DNA of 64,000 nt from contig NC_092676.1 in NCBI RefSeq assembly GCF_964355755.1, forward strand, positions 13,934,288 to 13,998,287, in the 5' to 3' direction. The stretch is from Antedon mediterranea. Lineage: Eukaryota; Echinodermata; Crinoidea; Comatulida; Antedonidae. Each line of letters starts with the position of its first letter. Positions within the stretch are counted from its first letter, which is position 1. The notes beneath the pieces are model-generated. The model saw only the letters and a program-made list of their open reading frames with translations, was not told the origin of the DNA and ran no database searches. The position numbers and the translations under genes were made by a program. Of the stretch, positions 11,505 through 23,150 are shown piece after piece.

Positions 11505-12736
11505 CCGATTCACCACGATAAGCGCTTAAAGCGCTCAAAAGGTTAAAAGTCAAGGTCATTGTAAACAAATTTTCAACAAAAAAAAAGTAAATCGAATTTA
11601 CATGCGCAGTTTGCTGTGCATGAATCGTAACAACAAATTATACAAAATACTCACAACTTTTTTTTTTTAAATATGCTTCTAAATATATAAAAACAATTGT
11701 TGAAGTTAGTTTGAAAATAAAATTCGAAAATATAACCGTTTTTCGAAGCACGCTGTTCGAAACGCGACAGGCGCGTTGAATGAATCTAGGCCTAAACATA
11801 CAACGTAAAATCGTCTAAAATCCATCTTTATTTCTAATAATCACTATTTTGAAGCTTGTATACAATAAATGTATAATAAATAAAGATTATGTATCAGTTA
11901 CAGTGTCTAAATCGTCATATTTCCATGTAAAAATGTGATTTTTCTACCGGAGAAAAGTCGTGAAGATGTCCTCACGAGGGCCGCGCCATATTGTTTACCT
12001 TTGATTGTAATATGAACCCTGACATTTCAGATGCATTATGGGCATGAAATATTTGTTCAAACTCTGCGCAAAGGTCAGTTTATTGAAGCATAACTTTTGA
12101 CAAACATTTTGATACCAAACTTGTTTTAATTTCATAAGTTTTCGACGCATTTTCGTCAAATTTTCTGCAAGCTACACGTCTAAAACAGCGGACTAAGCTC
12201 CCGAGGGATGCCGGTGCACGTGGGAATCGCGAATTCCAAGTCGCTTTCGGGATGTTTTTTTTAACATTCCCGGTGAACAAACAGCGGCGAGGAGGCTCTC
12301 GGGGCGGCTCCCGATAGGCCTAGGCCCCATATGGTCATCGTCGGATGAGTCAGTCTACTAATTTCTTCATAATTTCGAAACCGGTCATTCATAATGGTCA
12401 AGTTTGGTCTTATTTTGAAGAGAAGAAATAGGTTCTGATGAAGAGATGAGTTTTATTATGAAATATTTATTAATTTTTGTGCATTTGGTAGTCAAAGATA
12501 AATTACAAATTTTTAATAATTTTCCTAAAATATTTCTAAAATTTGCATAATCCATTCTCCGCCAAAATAAGTTGTAACACAAATTTGATAACATATTTGG
12601 AAATAAAATGTCCTTTGCATTATTTTTGTTTTTTAATTTTTTTAATGTCTGTGTTTAGAAAAAAAAGTTAGGGTTAATTATATGACATATGCTTTTTGGG
12701 TCCCAGGGGAGCAAAATAAACTTAGGGGTCAATGGG
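11505..12736. mobile_element. TTAA-flanked piggyBac-like insertion
   Basis: TTAA occurs at 11501-11504 and 12737-12740. The ends read CCGATTCACC and the inverse of CCCATTGACC. The other family A copy (near 30390) reads AAATTATTAATGATTCG without interruption. TTAA with CCY-type termini suggests the piggyBac group. No intact transposase is visible in 1232 bp. Confidence 0.75.
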
Positions 12737-13129
12737 TTAATGATTCGATAGTATATGTAAATGTATTTAGTTAGTTAATATTAAAATACAAATAAAATAT
12801 ACATTAATTTATCGGCAGGCAAACTTAATTATTATAGAAATATAAAGATTCGATAGTACATGATTTGGCTTATATTTATTGGTTTGACCATACATACAGC
12901 TGTAACTCAACTCGCCATAGGCCATGGTGTTGACAACGACAATCAAAGATTAAAGCGCACATGGCGTTCCATACAAATGACAATATAAACTGGTGGCCGC
13001 TTTCGTTGGCGGCCGCTTCGACCATACACCGCTAGGCCTCAGCTGGCTATATCAACGTCATTGTCAATATCAATAAAATATGGAATTTTAAAAACCTTTA
13101 AAAACTTGATAAATACCTAAAAAAATTAA

Positions 13130-14186
13130 TATGAATTTGGTCTAAAGTGAGACGTTTCGGCCCTCAAATTGGGATGTTTCGGCCCAAAAGTGAGCCGGAT
13201 CGTCCCACCAAAAGTGGGCCAAATCGTCCCGGGCCGAATCGTCGGCGCTAGTTCCGTTTCGCACCTGTTTTTATTTCGACTTCCTTTTGACTCCAAAATT
13301 GTTAAGCAACTTATTGTAAATACCACACCTTAAAATTGGGCCTCATAAGTACGTTTATGAAGAAGAATCACATAAAAAGTAACAAATAAATCCATAAATT
13401 GATGATTTTACAGACATGTTTCTCGCATACCGTTCGCCGCGAATTTAGCATATTCGAAGTTCAATATTTTCCTTTCTATGGAGCGCCAAAAGAGCAACAA
13501 CAATATATGGTTAAAACCTCAGTGGAATGCGTCTTCTTTTAATGCATTTATTATTGAAATACACGTTTAATTTTAATATATTTTGTCAATAAAAATGCTG
13601 TAACATTTTACTGCTAATAATTTGCTGTTTTCAAATAGCAACCAATCCTAGGCCTAAGACTAAGAGTAAGACTAAGACTAAGAGGCATATTATTTAGATT
13701 AAGGTATACCCCTACAGTACATTAATATGATGATGAATTTGTCGATTTTCATTCCTAAAAGCTCCTGCAAAAACCATGTACAGTATCAACAGTAATATTT
13801 TTGTTGCATTGTCATTGACAAAATATGATAAAATTGAACGTAATTTTCACCAATAAATGCATTAAATATACGAAATTTACTGAGTTTTTAGCCCTCTATT
13901 ATGATTGCTCTTTTGGCGCTCCATAGAAACAACAACATTGAACATGGAGTATGCGAAATTCACGAACCGATGTGCGAGAAACACGTCTGTAAATTCATCA
14001 ATTTAAAGGATTTATTTTTTACTTTTTGTGTGATCTCCTTCGTAAAAGTATTTTTGAGGCCTAATTCTAAGGTGTGGTACTCACGATAAAGTTAATTAAC
14101 CAATTTTGAGTCGAAATAAACGACAGGTGCGAAACGGAACTAGCGCCGAATAGTCTCAGGGCCGAATCGTCCCGGATTCGAATTGA
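13130..14186. mobile_element. Long-TIR element with GGGACGATTCGGC-type ends
   Basis: Arms of about 260-280 bp (13220-13500 and 13905-14180) are imperfect inverted copies. They share TTTTGGCGCTCCATAG, the AAACACGTCTGTAAA-like block and CAGGTGCGAAACGGAACTAG. The outermost part on both sides carries diverged GGGCCGAATCGTCCC motifs, linking it to 1678-1825 and 25670-25768. No transposase was seen. Confidence 0.65.
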
Positions 14187-14496
14187 AGATGTCTTCCGTT
14201 CGTAAAAAATGTAATGCGTATTCAAAATGCTTGCTGACTGTCTGAAAAAGAGATGTATTGAGAAAGACTGTCTGAATTTCACAGTTCTGTTCCGCCCACA
14301 TTGTCGTCCTTTTCTAAATATAAAAAAAAAATAACCAAAACATTACCCGTGGTTGAATGGGTGTAAAGCAAAGACATCCAAAGCAGCAAAAGACAGAAGA
14401 TCGAAATCTGAGATACAGTGTTGTTGCCAGCGATAAAATTTAAATTATGCCGTAGTACGGGGCGCCGTTTGGGACAATTTGTCGAAATATTACAAT

Positions 14497-14900
14497 TTTG
14501 TCAATACAAAATTCATTTTGTCAATACAAAATTCATTTTGTCAATACAAAATTCATTTTGTCAATACAAAATTCATTTTGTCAACACAAAATTCATTTTG
14601 TGTTGACAAAATTCATTTTGTGTTGACAAAACTTATTCTGTGTGGACAAAATTCATTTTGTCTCGAAAAAATTAATTCTGTGTAAACAAAATTCATTCTG
14701 TGTAGACAAAATTAATTTAATTCTGTGTTGACAAAATTAATTCTGTGTAGACAAAATTCATTCTGTAACGACAAAATTCATTCTGTAACGACAAAATTCA
14801 TTTTGTGGCGATAAAATTCATTCTGTGTAGACAAAATTCATTTTGTTGCAACAAAATTCATTTTGTCGTTACAGAATGAATTTTGTCTACACAGAATTAA
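14497..14900 (+). repeat. 20-bp minisatellite (ACAAAATTCATTTTGT core)
   Basis: About 20 units of roughly 20 bp, each built on ACAAAATTCATTTTGT, itself a palindrome, with a variable 4-bp spacer (CAAT, CAAC, GTTG, GTAG, AACG). The first units are identical and later ones diverge. The peptide-like repeats in its open frames are artefacts. Confidence 0.9.
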
Positions 14901-14908
14901 TTTTGTTA

Positions 14909-14978
14909 GCCTAGTCTACTCAAGTTTGGGACAAAATGTTTTAAAAAACGTTTTGTCCCAAACTTGAGTAGACTAGGC
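14909..14978. repeat. 28-bp perfect inverted repeat, 14-base loop
   Basis: Arms at 14909-14936 and 14951-14978 start GCCTAGTCTACTCAAG and are perfect reverse complements. The arms end in GGGACAAAA, continuous with the adjacent ACAAAATT minisatellite, so the two are probably parts of one structure. Confidence 0.9.
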
Positions 14979-16854
14979 TCCACGCTTGAGTAGGCTCGGT
15001 TTTAACATTTAAATTAGAAGGCGGAGTTTAAACGTGAAAAGGGCAAGACAAGGTGAAGCTATAAATGATGACAGCGCGCGAATCTTTGACATTTGTTATT
15101 GGTTCAGTTATTATGGCTGAGCATAAGCCCCCGTCTCTATTGCTATCATATTAATCTATTTTATAATATCAGGGGCCCCTGAAAATATCAGATATGATCA
15201 GTATTCATACTTTGACAATTTAATATCTACGTCGTCAGTAATAATTATTATTATAATGTATTCTATATTAAAAAATCGGAAAATGGTTTTCATTAGAGCC
15301 CTGCTTATTACATAAGTAAAATTGTAGTAATGGTGCTATTTAATATTTTGTCGTTTAAAATATTATTTATTAATCTTATAAAATGTATATACTTTATTTT
15401 AAAATTAAAGATGTATTGTCTCCCAAAATCATGAAAAATAAAGATTTTTAAAATTGGACTTTGAATAGGCCATTTATTCAGTTTTAATGAAGTTGTTCAC
15501 TTCCATAAGAAAAAAAAATAAACAGTTAAATTACCCAAAAACTCATTGGCTTCCAGACAATTTGACAATTTTTTGCTTTAAATTACAGTTTTTTCAGGTA
15601 AATAATTTTTTTTCAGACCCAATTTTTTGTGAAAGTGCATAACTAATATGTGACATTAAAATAACATATTCAACAAAAAGATTTAAAAAAAACATTTTTT
15701 CGGGGGACAATATATCTTTAAGATAATAATAATCATTGCAGAAATAATGATGCTGAAAGCTGTCCGTTATTTGAAGAAAAAAAAACATTTAAAGAACTGA
15801 CTACAAAAGATTGCTCACGTTAGTTTTATTATAACAGTCATCCACCCTGCGAAACCTAATAACCTCTAACCTACAGTAATAAGTAGGCCAGGTAGCCTAC
15901 GTTGGCTAGGTTCAGGACTGATTTCCCATAAAACATTCGATGTATAAATATCAACACCCCAGACAGTGTAATAATGACCTTTCCAGACCGAAAACCATTC
16001 TGGTTTGACTGAGGGTCTGGGCTTCTCCAAGATTACGCAAGTTTACTTTACGATACTCTCTCGATACAACTCCATATTTTATTAGTGAAAAATGCAATTT
16101 ATTTAACATCAATCTTATCAAGCCAGCCAAAGACTAAATACGTAAAAAAAAGTAAGAAGTAAAGTAAAAAGTACAAAGAACAATGTAAACCTATAAACAA
16201 TTATTTGCAATTAGCAATGTATAATAAATAAAATCAACCATGAAGTTGTAAAATAAGCATAGAAACATAACATTTATATCTAGTATTTTTAACATTATTA
16301 TATTCAAACAACAGCATCGGACTCTGTTTTCAATTTAAATCGTTTGTCGATTCGTGAGTCGAGGTAAAGAAAGTGCTTTACCATTTTTCTTTCAAAAGCA
16401 TATAGCAAACAAGGCCAGCCACTGTAAGTGCAGTTCAAAGAGTACAGAAAAAGCGATAAAACGCATAGTGATACCGTATCGACCGACCGACAGACCGACT
16501 GACATAGTAAACTATTGAGTCGCTTTCACGCGACTAAAAACAAAAGTAAATATAAAACCTAACTAGATATAAAAACTAAAAACAGTTAATTTAAATATAG
16601 AATCATAAAAACATAATTATACAGATACAAAATGTACATATTTGTAACAAAACATATTTTAAATTTAATACAAACCACATAAATAAATCGAGATAGAATT
16701 TGTAGAAGGTAAGTTTGCGTTTGCTGGGTTTTACAAAATAATGCTAATACACGCGTCCACACAAATGGTGCACGTGTATACCAAGTTTGAAATATTTTTA
16801 AATTCCAGAAGTATTTTTTCTCGATGTTTTTGTATGTGACTATTTCCCTGTGCT
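14979..16854. other. No gene seen; AT-rich DNA
   Basis: No recognisable coding motif on either strand. At about 16475-16520 a CGACCGAC run is followed by GAGTCGCTTTCACGCGACT, a short palindromic segment that may be a repeat end. Confidence 0.35.
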
Positions 16855-17580
16855 CCCATTGGTGCCAAATTGGGTCCACTTGAGCACAGTGTATTAACAT
16901 ACGAAAAGATATTATAATTTAGTGACTTTTTCCTATTTTATATTACTGTGCTCACTGGCGCGCGCGCCAAATTGGGTTCACGTATCTTTTTTCATCTTTT
17001 CGTATGTTAATACACTGTGCTTACGTGGACCCAATTTGGCGCGCGCGCCAGTGAGCACAGTAATATAAAATAGAAAAAAGTCACTAAATTATAATATCTT
17101 ATAACATACGAAAAGATATTAAAATTCAGTGATTTATTTTTATTTTATATCACTGTGCTCCCCTTGCTCCAAATTGGGTCCACTTGAGCACAGTGTATTA
17201 AATACGAAAAGATATTAAAATTCAGTGACTTTTTCCATTTTATATCACTGTGCTCCACTGGCGCCAAATTAGGTCCACTTGAGCACAGTGTATTAACATA
17301 CGAAAATATATTAACATTCAATGACTAATTTCTATTTTGTATCACTGTGCTCTCCTCTGGCGCCAAATTGTGTCCACTTGAGCACAGTGTATTAACATAC
17401 GAAAATATATTAAAATTCAGTGACTTATTTCTATTTTTTATCACTGTGCTCCTCTGGCTCCAAATTAGGTCCACTTGAGCACAGTGTATTAACATACGAA
17501 AAGATACTAAAATTAGTGACTTATTTCTATTTTATATCACTGTGCTCCACTAGTGCTAAATTTGGTCCACTGGAGCAGCT
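16855..17580. repeat. 97-bp satellite with internal hairpin, plus an inverted pair
   Basis: GAGCACAGTGTATTAACATACG recurs at about 17186, 17281, 17380 and 17477, a period of 96-99 bp. Each unit pairs CACTGTGCTC with GAGCACAGTG around a GGCGCCAAATT loop. At the left end two units face each other: arms of about 80 bp (near 16905-16985 and 17022-17101) with GCGCGCGC cores form a large palindrome. Confidence 0.85.
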
Positions 17581-17589
17581 ACCGTAATA

Positions 17590-19170
17590 CTATTTCTATT
17601 TCGGAAGTAAATAAAGGCATAAATGGCGCTCCGTAGAAGTAGAGAATGCTCGATTGTCGAAATGACGCTCTGAATATACATAGTTGACCGTTGAATACAA
17701 GAGACACACGGATGAATGCGTTCGTTTCGTTGCTATAATGTTTATCAAACGCATTCGGTTCTGGAATACGACGGCGAGAAATTCAACTTTAAACATCAAT
17801 TTTTTTTATCAGTTTCTGAAAGAATTAAGCTTGAAATTTGCAATCCCAAACAGGTGGCTGCTCTCTGGTGGTAGGATTTATTGCTCTAGTAGGTATCTGG
17901 TGGTGTTTAGTAGGACCCCATTGAAATGCCTATCCCGATTTTTAACTAAATTAAATGTTTAAAAACATTGTAAAAAATGAACGGAATGATGAATTTTAAT
18001 GATTTTTGTGTCTATGGATTGCATTTTTTCTCCTGCATTTTTTTGATGTATGACTCAATTTGTTTCATTGATTTTAAATTTTCTTGTCACATGACCCTAC
18101 TAATGAAAAATGAAAAACTGAAAAAAAAAAAAAAAAACAGAAAAGACAAAAAAATACCAGAAGAAACCGGATCGGAAAATACCAAAAAACTGACTATTTA
18201 CCGGAAAAAAGCAACAGATAGTAAACGGAAATATGTGATTCTTGTGTCAAAATCGTTCGTCAAACGGCAAAAGTAAACCTCTTTGCATAGAGTAGAGGGC
18301 GCAGATATAATATGGGCGGCCATTATGGCAATAGAAAACTGGCTATAAGTTCTTTGGTATACATGATGAACAGAGAGGTAGTTTGCATATTCATATTTCA
18401 AGAAAATAGTTTTTTGATAATAATTTATTACCTTTGGTAAATGATGCTGTCACGCCAATATCGGTCCGGGCCGATTTTGGCCGCCAAATTCATTCCGGGC
18501 GGACCGATTTTGGCGGCCTGGATAAAACCGGTCCGGGTGGCAGGACTGCTTTTGGCCGCTAAATATGACCCGACCTTGCTTAAATATGGTGCGCAAAATT
18601 GGTAGCAAATAAGAAAGAGTTTATTATAGTCACAATATACCGCAATTTTACTGGTAATGTTTAGGCCTATATTGATAAAAATTAACAATGTACCTGTTCT
18701 GTATGCACATCCATACACGGTTTTAATAACCTCAAGTGTCCTGGGCATGTTTAGTATGTTATTTGTGGTATAAAACTGGAAGTGTACTGGTGAGGAGAAT
18801 TTTAACTAAATTTCAAAAACTCCCATTGAATTTACCTTTTCACCGAGTGCGCTTTTTCGGTGCTTCCCCTAGAGGTACATTCGAATTGTTGAACGCAATC
18901 AAAGCAAAATACTGAGTGGATGATATCGGCAACAAAATGTATATATCGTCCTTTAATTAGTCACGTGTGTTTACCGGAGGGAAAAGGGTATGAACGTTTT
19001 GCTCATTGGTAGCATGCCACATTTAAAAGAGTTCCTTTTCCTGCAAATTTATGCCATTTAACATGTATTTTATTTGCGATAGTACATTTCCGGCCACCTA
19101 CAGGTCCTGTCGACGGCACTGGACAAGCTATGGCTTTTAGGCTACGTACCTCAGTTTTCATATTTAAAAT
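17590..19170. other. No gene seen
   Basis: No supported coding region. At 18450-18580 the GC-rich motif GGACCGATTTTGGCGGCC and its inverse CCGATTTTGGCCGCC recur within AT-rich sequence, resembling a subterminal repeat of some element. The open frames here carry no family motif I recognise. Confidence 0.35.
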
Positions 19171-19979
19171 ATCAATTGTTAATACATTTATAATAACGTG
19201 AGAGTGCCATTTCCGACCATGAGGTGTCATATTTTCAAAATCCACAAAACTCAGCCCCAACCATGGTGGGTAGAGATGGGTCTTCCATATAACGTGTGTC
19301 ATTTATTAACACATTTTTACATACATTACAATCATGTTTTGTCAAAACTTTTTTGATTAGATAGCCAGCAATATAAGCAATTAATTTAATTCATTTGAGG
19401 CTGATCTATGGCCTCGTCGTTTATTCTATCACTAACATTACTATCTATAGTGAGTTCTTTTACTTCGAATACTCTCTCAGGAACACATCCTACAACTGGT
19501 ATTTCTAGTAATTCAACGTCATCAATTACACAGTTTTGGTTACCAAGAGGAACCATCATTTTATTAACCATAAATTGTTTTATTGAAGCACGAAATTCAT
19601 TTGCCATTGGATTGAATCTATGCACCCCCTCTTCCTCCTATAACAGAAAATAAATTCTCTAGGTAATCTTGGTTTAGTCTGTTTGTTAACATGAAATTGA
19701 AATTATAGTGGTTATTTAGGTCATTAAATAACTCGATCATCCCTCGTATTGTTAACAACCATCCTTTTAGACAAGCAATCTTTGCTGTAGATCCATCTTT
19801 ACGGAAGGATTTTTTATCCATTTTTCAATGGACTTCTTCCAAAATTCAATATGAACTGTTGTTGTCTTTACTGCCCTTCTATAAATTACCTTGTCATTAA
19901 GATTCCTTGTACAGGAATCAAAAAGCTTATAAAAATTTTCTATAAATTCGGCAATATGAACTGCCTCAGAATTCAATTT

Positions 19980-21830
19980 TCCTAAAGACGCATGTTAATA
20001 TACCCGATGCTACACTATGGCTTATTACCTGTGCAGCTAGACATAAACGGTGGTAGTTCCAGGGGATCCCCCCTTTTTTTTCGAAAAAAAAACATGAGAC
20101 AACAATAAAGATTACTACCGAGCAGTACTACCAAATCAACTTCTTGATCATTTACAAACCGAGTAAAAACCCGTTTTTCTGCCGATAACAGGCCATGCTT
20201 TAAAATATTTGGCGTAGCACCCGAGTCTATGTAAAGTTCAAAAGTCAATAATGTTAGAATCGGCCATTTTTTGCAAAAACATGCCATTAGACTAAATATA
20301 AATGTGTAGTTTCTGAACATTTTGAGCCATATTTTGTGTCTCTCCTATTAGTGGTTGCTAAGATATGATAACTCAAGGTCAAAGGTCAATAATGTTAGAA
20401 TCCGCCATTTTTTGCAAAAACATGCCATTAGACTGGATATAAATGTGTAGTTTTTGAACAATTTAAGCCCTAATTTGTATATCTCCGATTAGTGGTTGCT
20501 GAGATATGAGAATTCAAGGTCAAAGGTCAATAATGTTAGAAATAGCACTTCCATTCATTTTTGGACAAACTTTTTCAATAAAGTGAATATAAAAACATAT
20601 ATTTCAACGATTTTGACACCATAATTAAGTATCTGTGACTAGCGGTTTCCAAGATACAGAGTACGTTATTAAAAATGGCGGCCATTTTTAATTATGCAAA
20701 TTAGGCTACTTCCCGTTGTCGAAAAATGTCCTAGCGTTGATAAATGTGTTCAGTAGGGTCTAAAGAACACATTTCATCCAAAAAACCTTTTCTTGCAATT
20801 TGTGTGAGAAAAGGGTCATTTTTTAGCTAAATCCCATGGACTATATCGTGAAGTGTAATGTTGAAGAGGTTTTCAAGGAACTTGAATTTGGTACGATGAT
20901 CTGCCAAGACACGAACATCTTCATTCCGAGCTTCAGTGATGGAAGCGACTGTGTAAAATTAGCGGATCCTGTTCCCGAATGTGCGTGCACTTCTTCTAAT
21001 CGCATGTGTAGGCCTACTGCCCGTAACGTCTGCTGAAGCTGATATGAGCGGAGTTTTTCGACTATGGAGAACGAAAACCTGTTTGCGAAATCACATACCT
21101 TATGAGCAGCTTTCGGGTTTGTGCCTCATGAACATACACTTTAACATGAAAATTAATACAGAGAATGTCATTCGCGAATTCTGTCTCCGAAAGCCAAGAA
21201 GAATGAAACTTATTGTTTAAAGATTCATCACGCGATGGCTAGAGCGCCGTTATAGTAACTAACGTAAAATGTATGGTAATAATTTAGAAGTTAGTTATTA
21301 GAATTATGTATAAGCTATCACCTATACTATACATTCGAACAAAATAGGTATATTTTTAAAGAAAATATTGTATGTATACAGGCGATAAATATGTTAGTGT
21401 AATACGTTTAATACGGATGGGTATGATAAGCGTCTCACATACACACGGAGCCAAGATAGCTTCTTGGACTTGCACAGTGTATGAACGCTAACCTTACGGT
21501 TCTCATTTAATAATATCACTCCATGCTATCATTCTAATTTCTTTTTTCAAAATTTTGCATCTCTACGTTCATTTCATGCAACTTTTGTATTGGTGAAAAG
21601 TTAGGAATTCAAATAATTCCTCCTCTGAGTTTACAGCCTCTCTACCCAAATCAAACAAACAACAAGAAAAAAGTGTTTGTAGGCTATCTGTGGCAGCTTG
21701 GAATATAAAAATGTTCTGTAATGAAAATGAGAGTTTTTGTTTTCTTTGTTGCAGATTATTAGTGTTAACATTGTCATATCTGTGTGTGCGTAAACCGATT
21801 CAAATGATCTAGATTGCCCTAGACCGCCAA
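19980..21830. other. Sequence splitting the P-like transposase
   Basis: The transposase reading stops near 21830 and resumes near 19976. Between them lie three units of the 150-bp family (20190-20690), a 235-bp block shared inverted with 6022-6262 (21412-21645), and unrecognised sequence with short open frames (20836-21220). No clean target duplication was found, so insertion against deletion and replacement cannot be decided here. Confidence 0.5.
20190..20690. repeat. Three tandem units of the 150-bp dispersed family
   Basis: AGGTCAATAATGTTAGAATC and GCAAAAACATGCCATTAGAC recur at a spacing of about 150 bp (units near 20235, 20381 and 20529, the last diverged). The family recurs inverted at 8230-8740. 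Confidence 0.8.
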
Positions 21831-22404
21831 AGCAACTGTCATGCCTATAGAAGTCGGCAATGTATTGCCACTTTATCTCGTGCCCATTATCAATGAATAT
21901 GTGCCTTTTCAAATTGTTTCGAACACTCTTTAGCAAATGAGGTGGATCAAACATGAAATAAATCTTATGTTTACTAGCATTACTTGTATGTACAATATAT
22001 GGCTTCTCTTCATTTACACCAAATACGTTAAACATCTTACGGTTGTTGGAACCTTGATCGGCAATGACAACTTTTTAGACCAATTTTCGTAAGTCTCTCA
22101 ATGCAGTCGTTCACAAGAAGCTGTTGGGTGTTTCCAGATGTAGAACTTGATGCCAGAAACAATCCCAGTGGTTGCTTCCATTTTGATGCAATTCCTCGAA
22201 CCATGAACACAAGGGCTTGTGTCGCCACCTTTATGGTTCTACCGATAGTGCCATAATCTTCAATGCCTTCCTTTACATCCTTGGATTGTATACTAGTCCA
22301 CCCTTCAGGCTCATTTCATCTAGGCTCAGAACACATACCGATCAAACGAAATTGAACGTTCTTTAAGTGATTCAAATGTCCTCTCATTAAATCCAGGTTG
22401 AACG

Positions 22405-22950
22405 TCTAAACAAATAGATCAAGTGAAAAATAAAGTAATATCAGGTCTGTACTATCTAAAAAAATGCAGCAATAGTTTCCCTCAAAATATTCAATCATTA
22501 ATGTACAAATCTATCATAGCCCACCATTTTGACTACTGCAATGTTGTATGGGGTCGTTGTAACCAAACCCTCAAATATAAACTCCAAGTACTCCAAAATA
22601 GAGCGGCCAAAATAATTACACATAAATCTAGGTATGACTCTAGCTCACAGGCGCTCAAAGATTTAAATTGGCCTAATTTAGAAGAAAAACAATATTACAA
22701 CGAAGCAGTCACAATGTATAGCCTAAAATAATGAATAACTTGATACCATCCTACTTAAGAAACAGATTCTATGAACGCAAACAAACATATAATACTAGAT
22801 CAAAAGATATTCTAAGTTTACATAAGGCAAACAATGAGTATAAAAAGCAAAGTTTCTCGTATTCTGGCGCAAAGCTATGGAATAGTTTAAATGCTATAAC
22901 TCAAATGCAATTACAGCTCCTAATATACCCATATTTAAAAAAATTATAAA
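22405..22950 (+). pseudogene. Non-LTR retrotransposon (LINE) ORF2 C-terminal fragment
   Basis: The fragment reads ISGLYYLKKCSNSFP, then HHFDYCNVVWG, LQVLQNRAAKIITH and ALKDLNWPNLEEK. After a one-base slip near 22731 it continues NLIPSYLRNRF, YNTRSKD and FSYSGAKLWNSL. The Y-x-VWG / LQNRAARII / LNW..L / F-Y-GA-LWN-L series is the post-RT C-terminal region of CR1/Jockey-type LINEs. Everything upstream (endonuclease, RT core) is absent and the frame is broken, a typical 5'-truncated dead copy. Confidence 0.85.
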
Positions 22951-23150
22951 TGACCAAAGATAAGATATACAGTACTTGAAACTCTATGTTTTTCATGAAA
23001 TCATTTTTTTTTTTTTTAGTTTTTTAATCATATGTACTGTAAATGATAACTTGTGTAAATAGTTTTGTAGTAAGTAACGGCCTTGTGAAAAACACCAATA
23101 TGGTGATTCAAGTGTTGGATCCGTTTTTAAAAAAAGTTGTTATTATTATC

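Larger units (their letters stand above)
6959..13031. mobile_element. TIR element family A, left copy, with nested insertions
   Basis: This is collinear with the intact copy at 28652-30688, starting at AATCTTTGATTGTCATTG and ending at the terminal repeat GGCGGCCGCTTCGACCATAC next to a CTAG. It is about 4 kb longer because of insertions at 7243-8906, 9280-10837 and 11505-12736. Its left terminal repeat is lost at the junction with family B. No transposase was seen. Confidence 0.8.
19180..22400 (-). pseudogene. P-element / THAP9-like transposase relic
   Basis: Read right to left on the minus strand. At about 22400-22100 come GFNERTF, LSLDEMSLK (candidate catalytic Asp), ALVFMVRGIASKWKQPLG and, after a frameshift, IADQGSNN. 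At about 22030-21840 comes FDPPHLLKSVRNNLKRH, the conserved DPPH...RN block. The frame then breaks after DFYRHDSCF. The C-terminal part resumes at 19976: HIAEFIENFYKLFDS, then LTNRLNQDYLENLFSVI, NPMANEFR, IAGYLIKKVL and DCNVCKNVL near 19380-19250. These are in order for P-element-family transposases (THAP DNA-binding domain, RNase H-like core, GTP-binding insertion). The N-terminal THAP region is missing at the join with LINE sequence at 22400. About 1.85 kb of foreign sequence (19980-21830) splits the core. Frameshifts and stops make it dead. Confidence 0.85.

Noticed and set aside
11080-11568. A 162-residue open frame on the minus strand
   Set aside because: Its repeating [12 protein letters not shown]-type peptide is the 75-bp array read through. 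The other array copy gives a different mix of frames.
12430-12470. Hammerhead ribozyme core (CTGATGA ... GAAA)
   Set aside because: The intervening bases cannot form stem II and no stem I/III pairing was found.
14418-14685. Repeat protein with QNSFCQYKIHFVN units
   Set aside because: Read-through of the 20-bp minisatellite.
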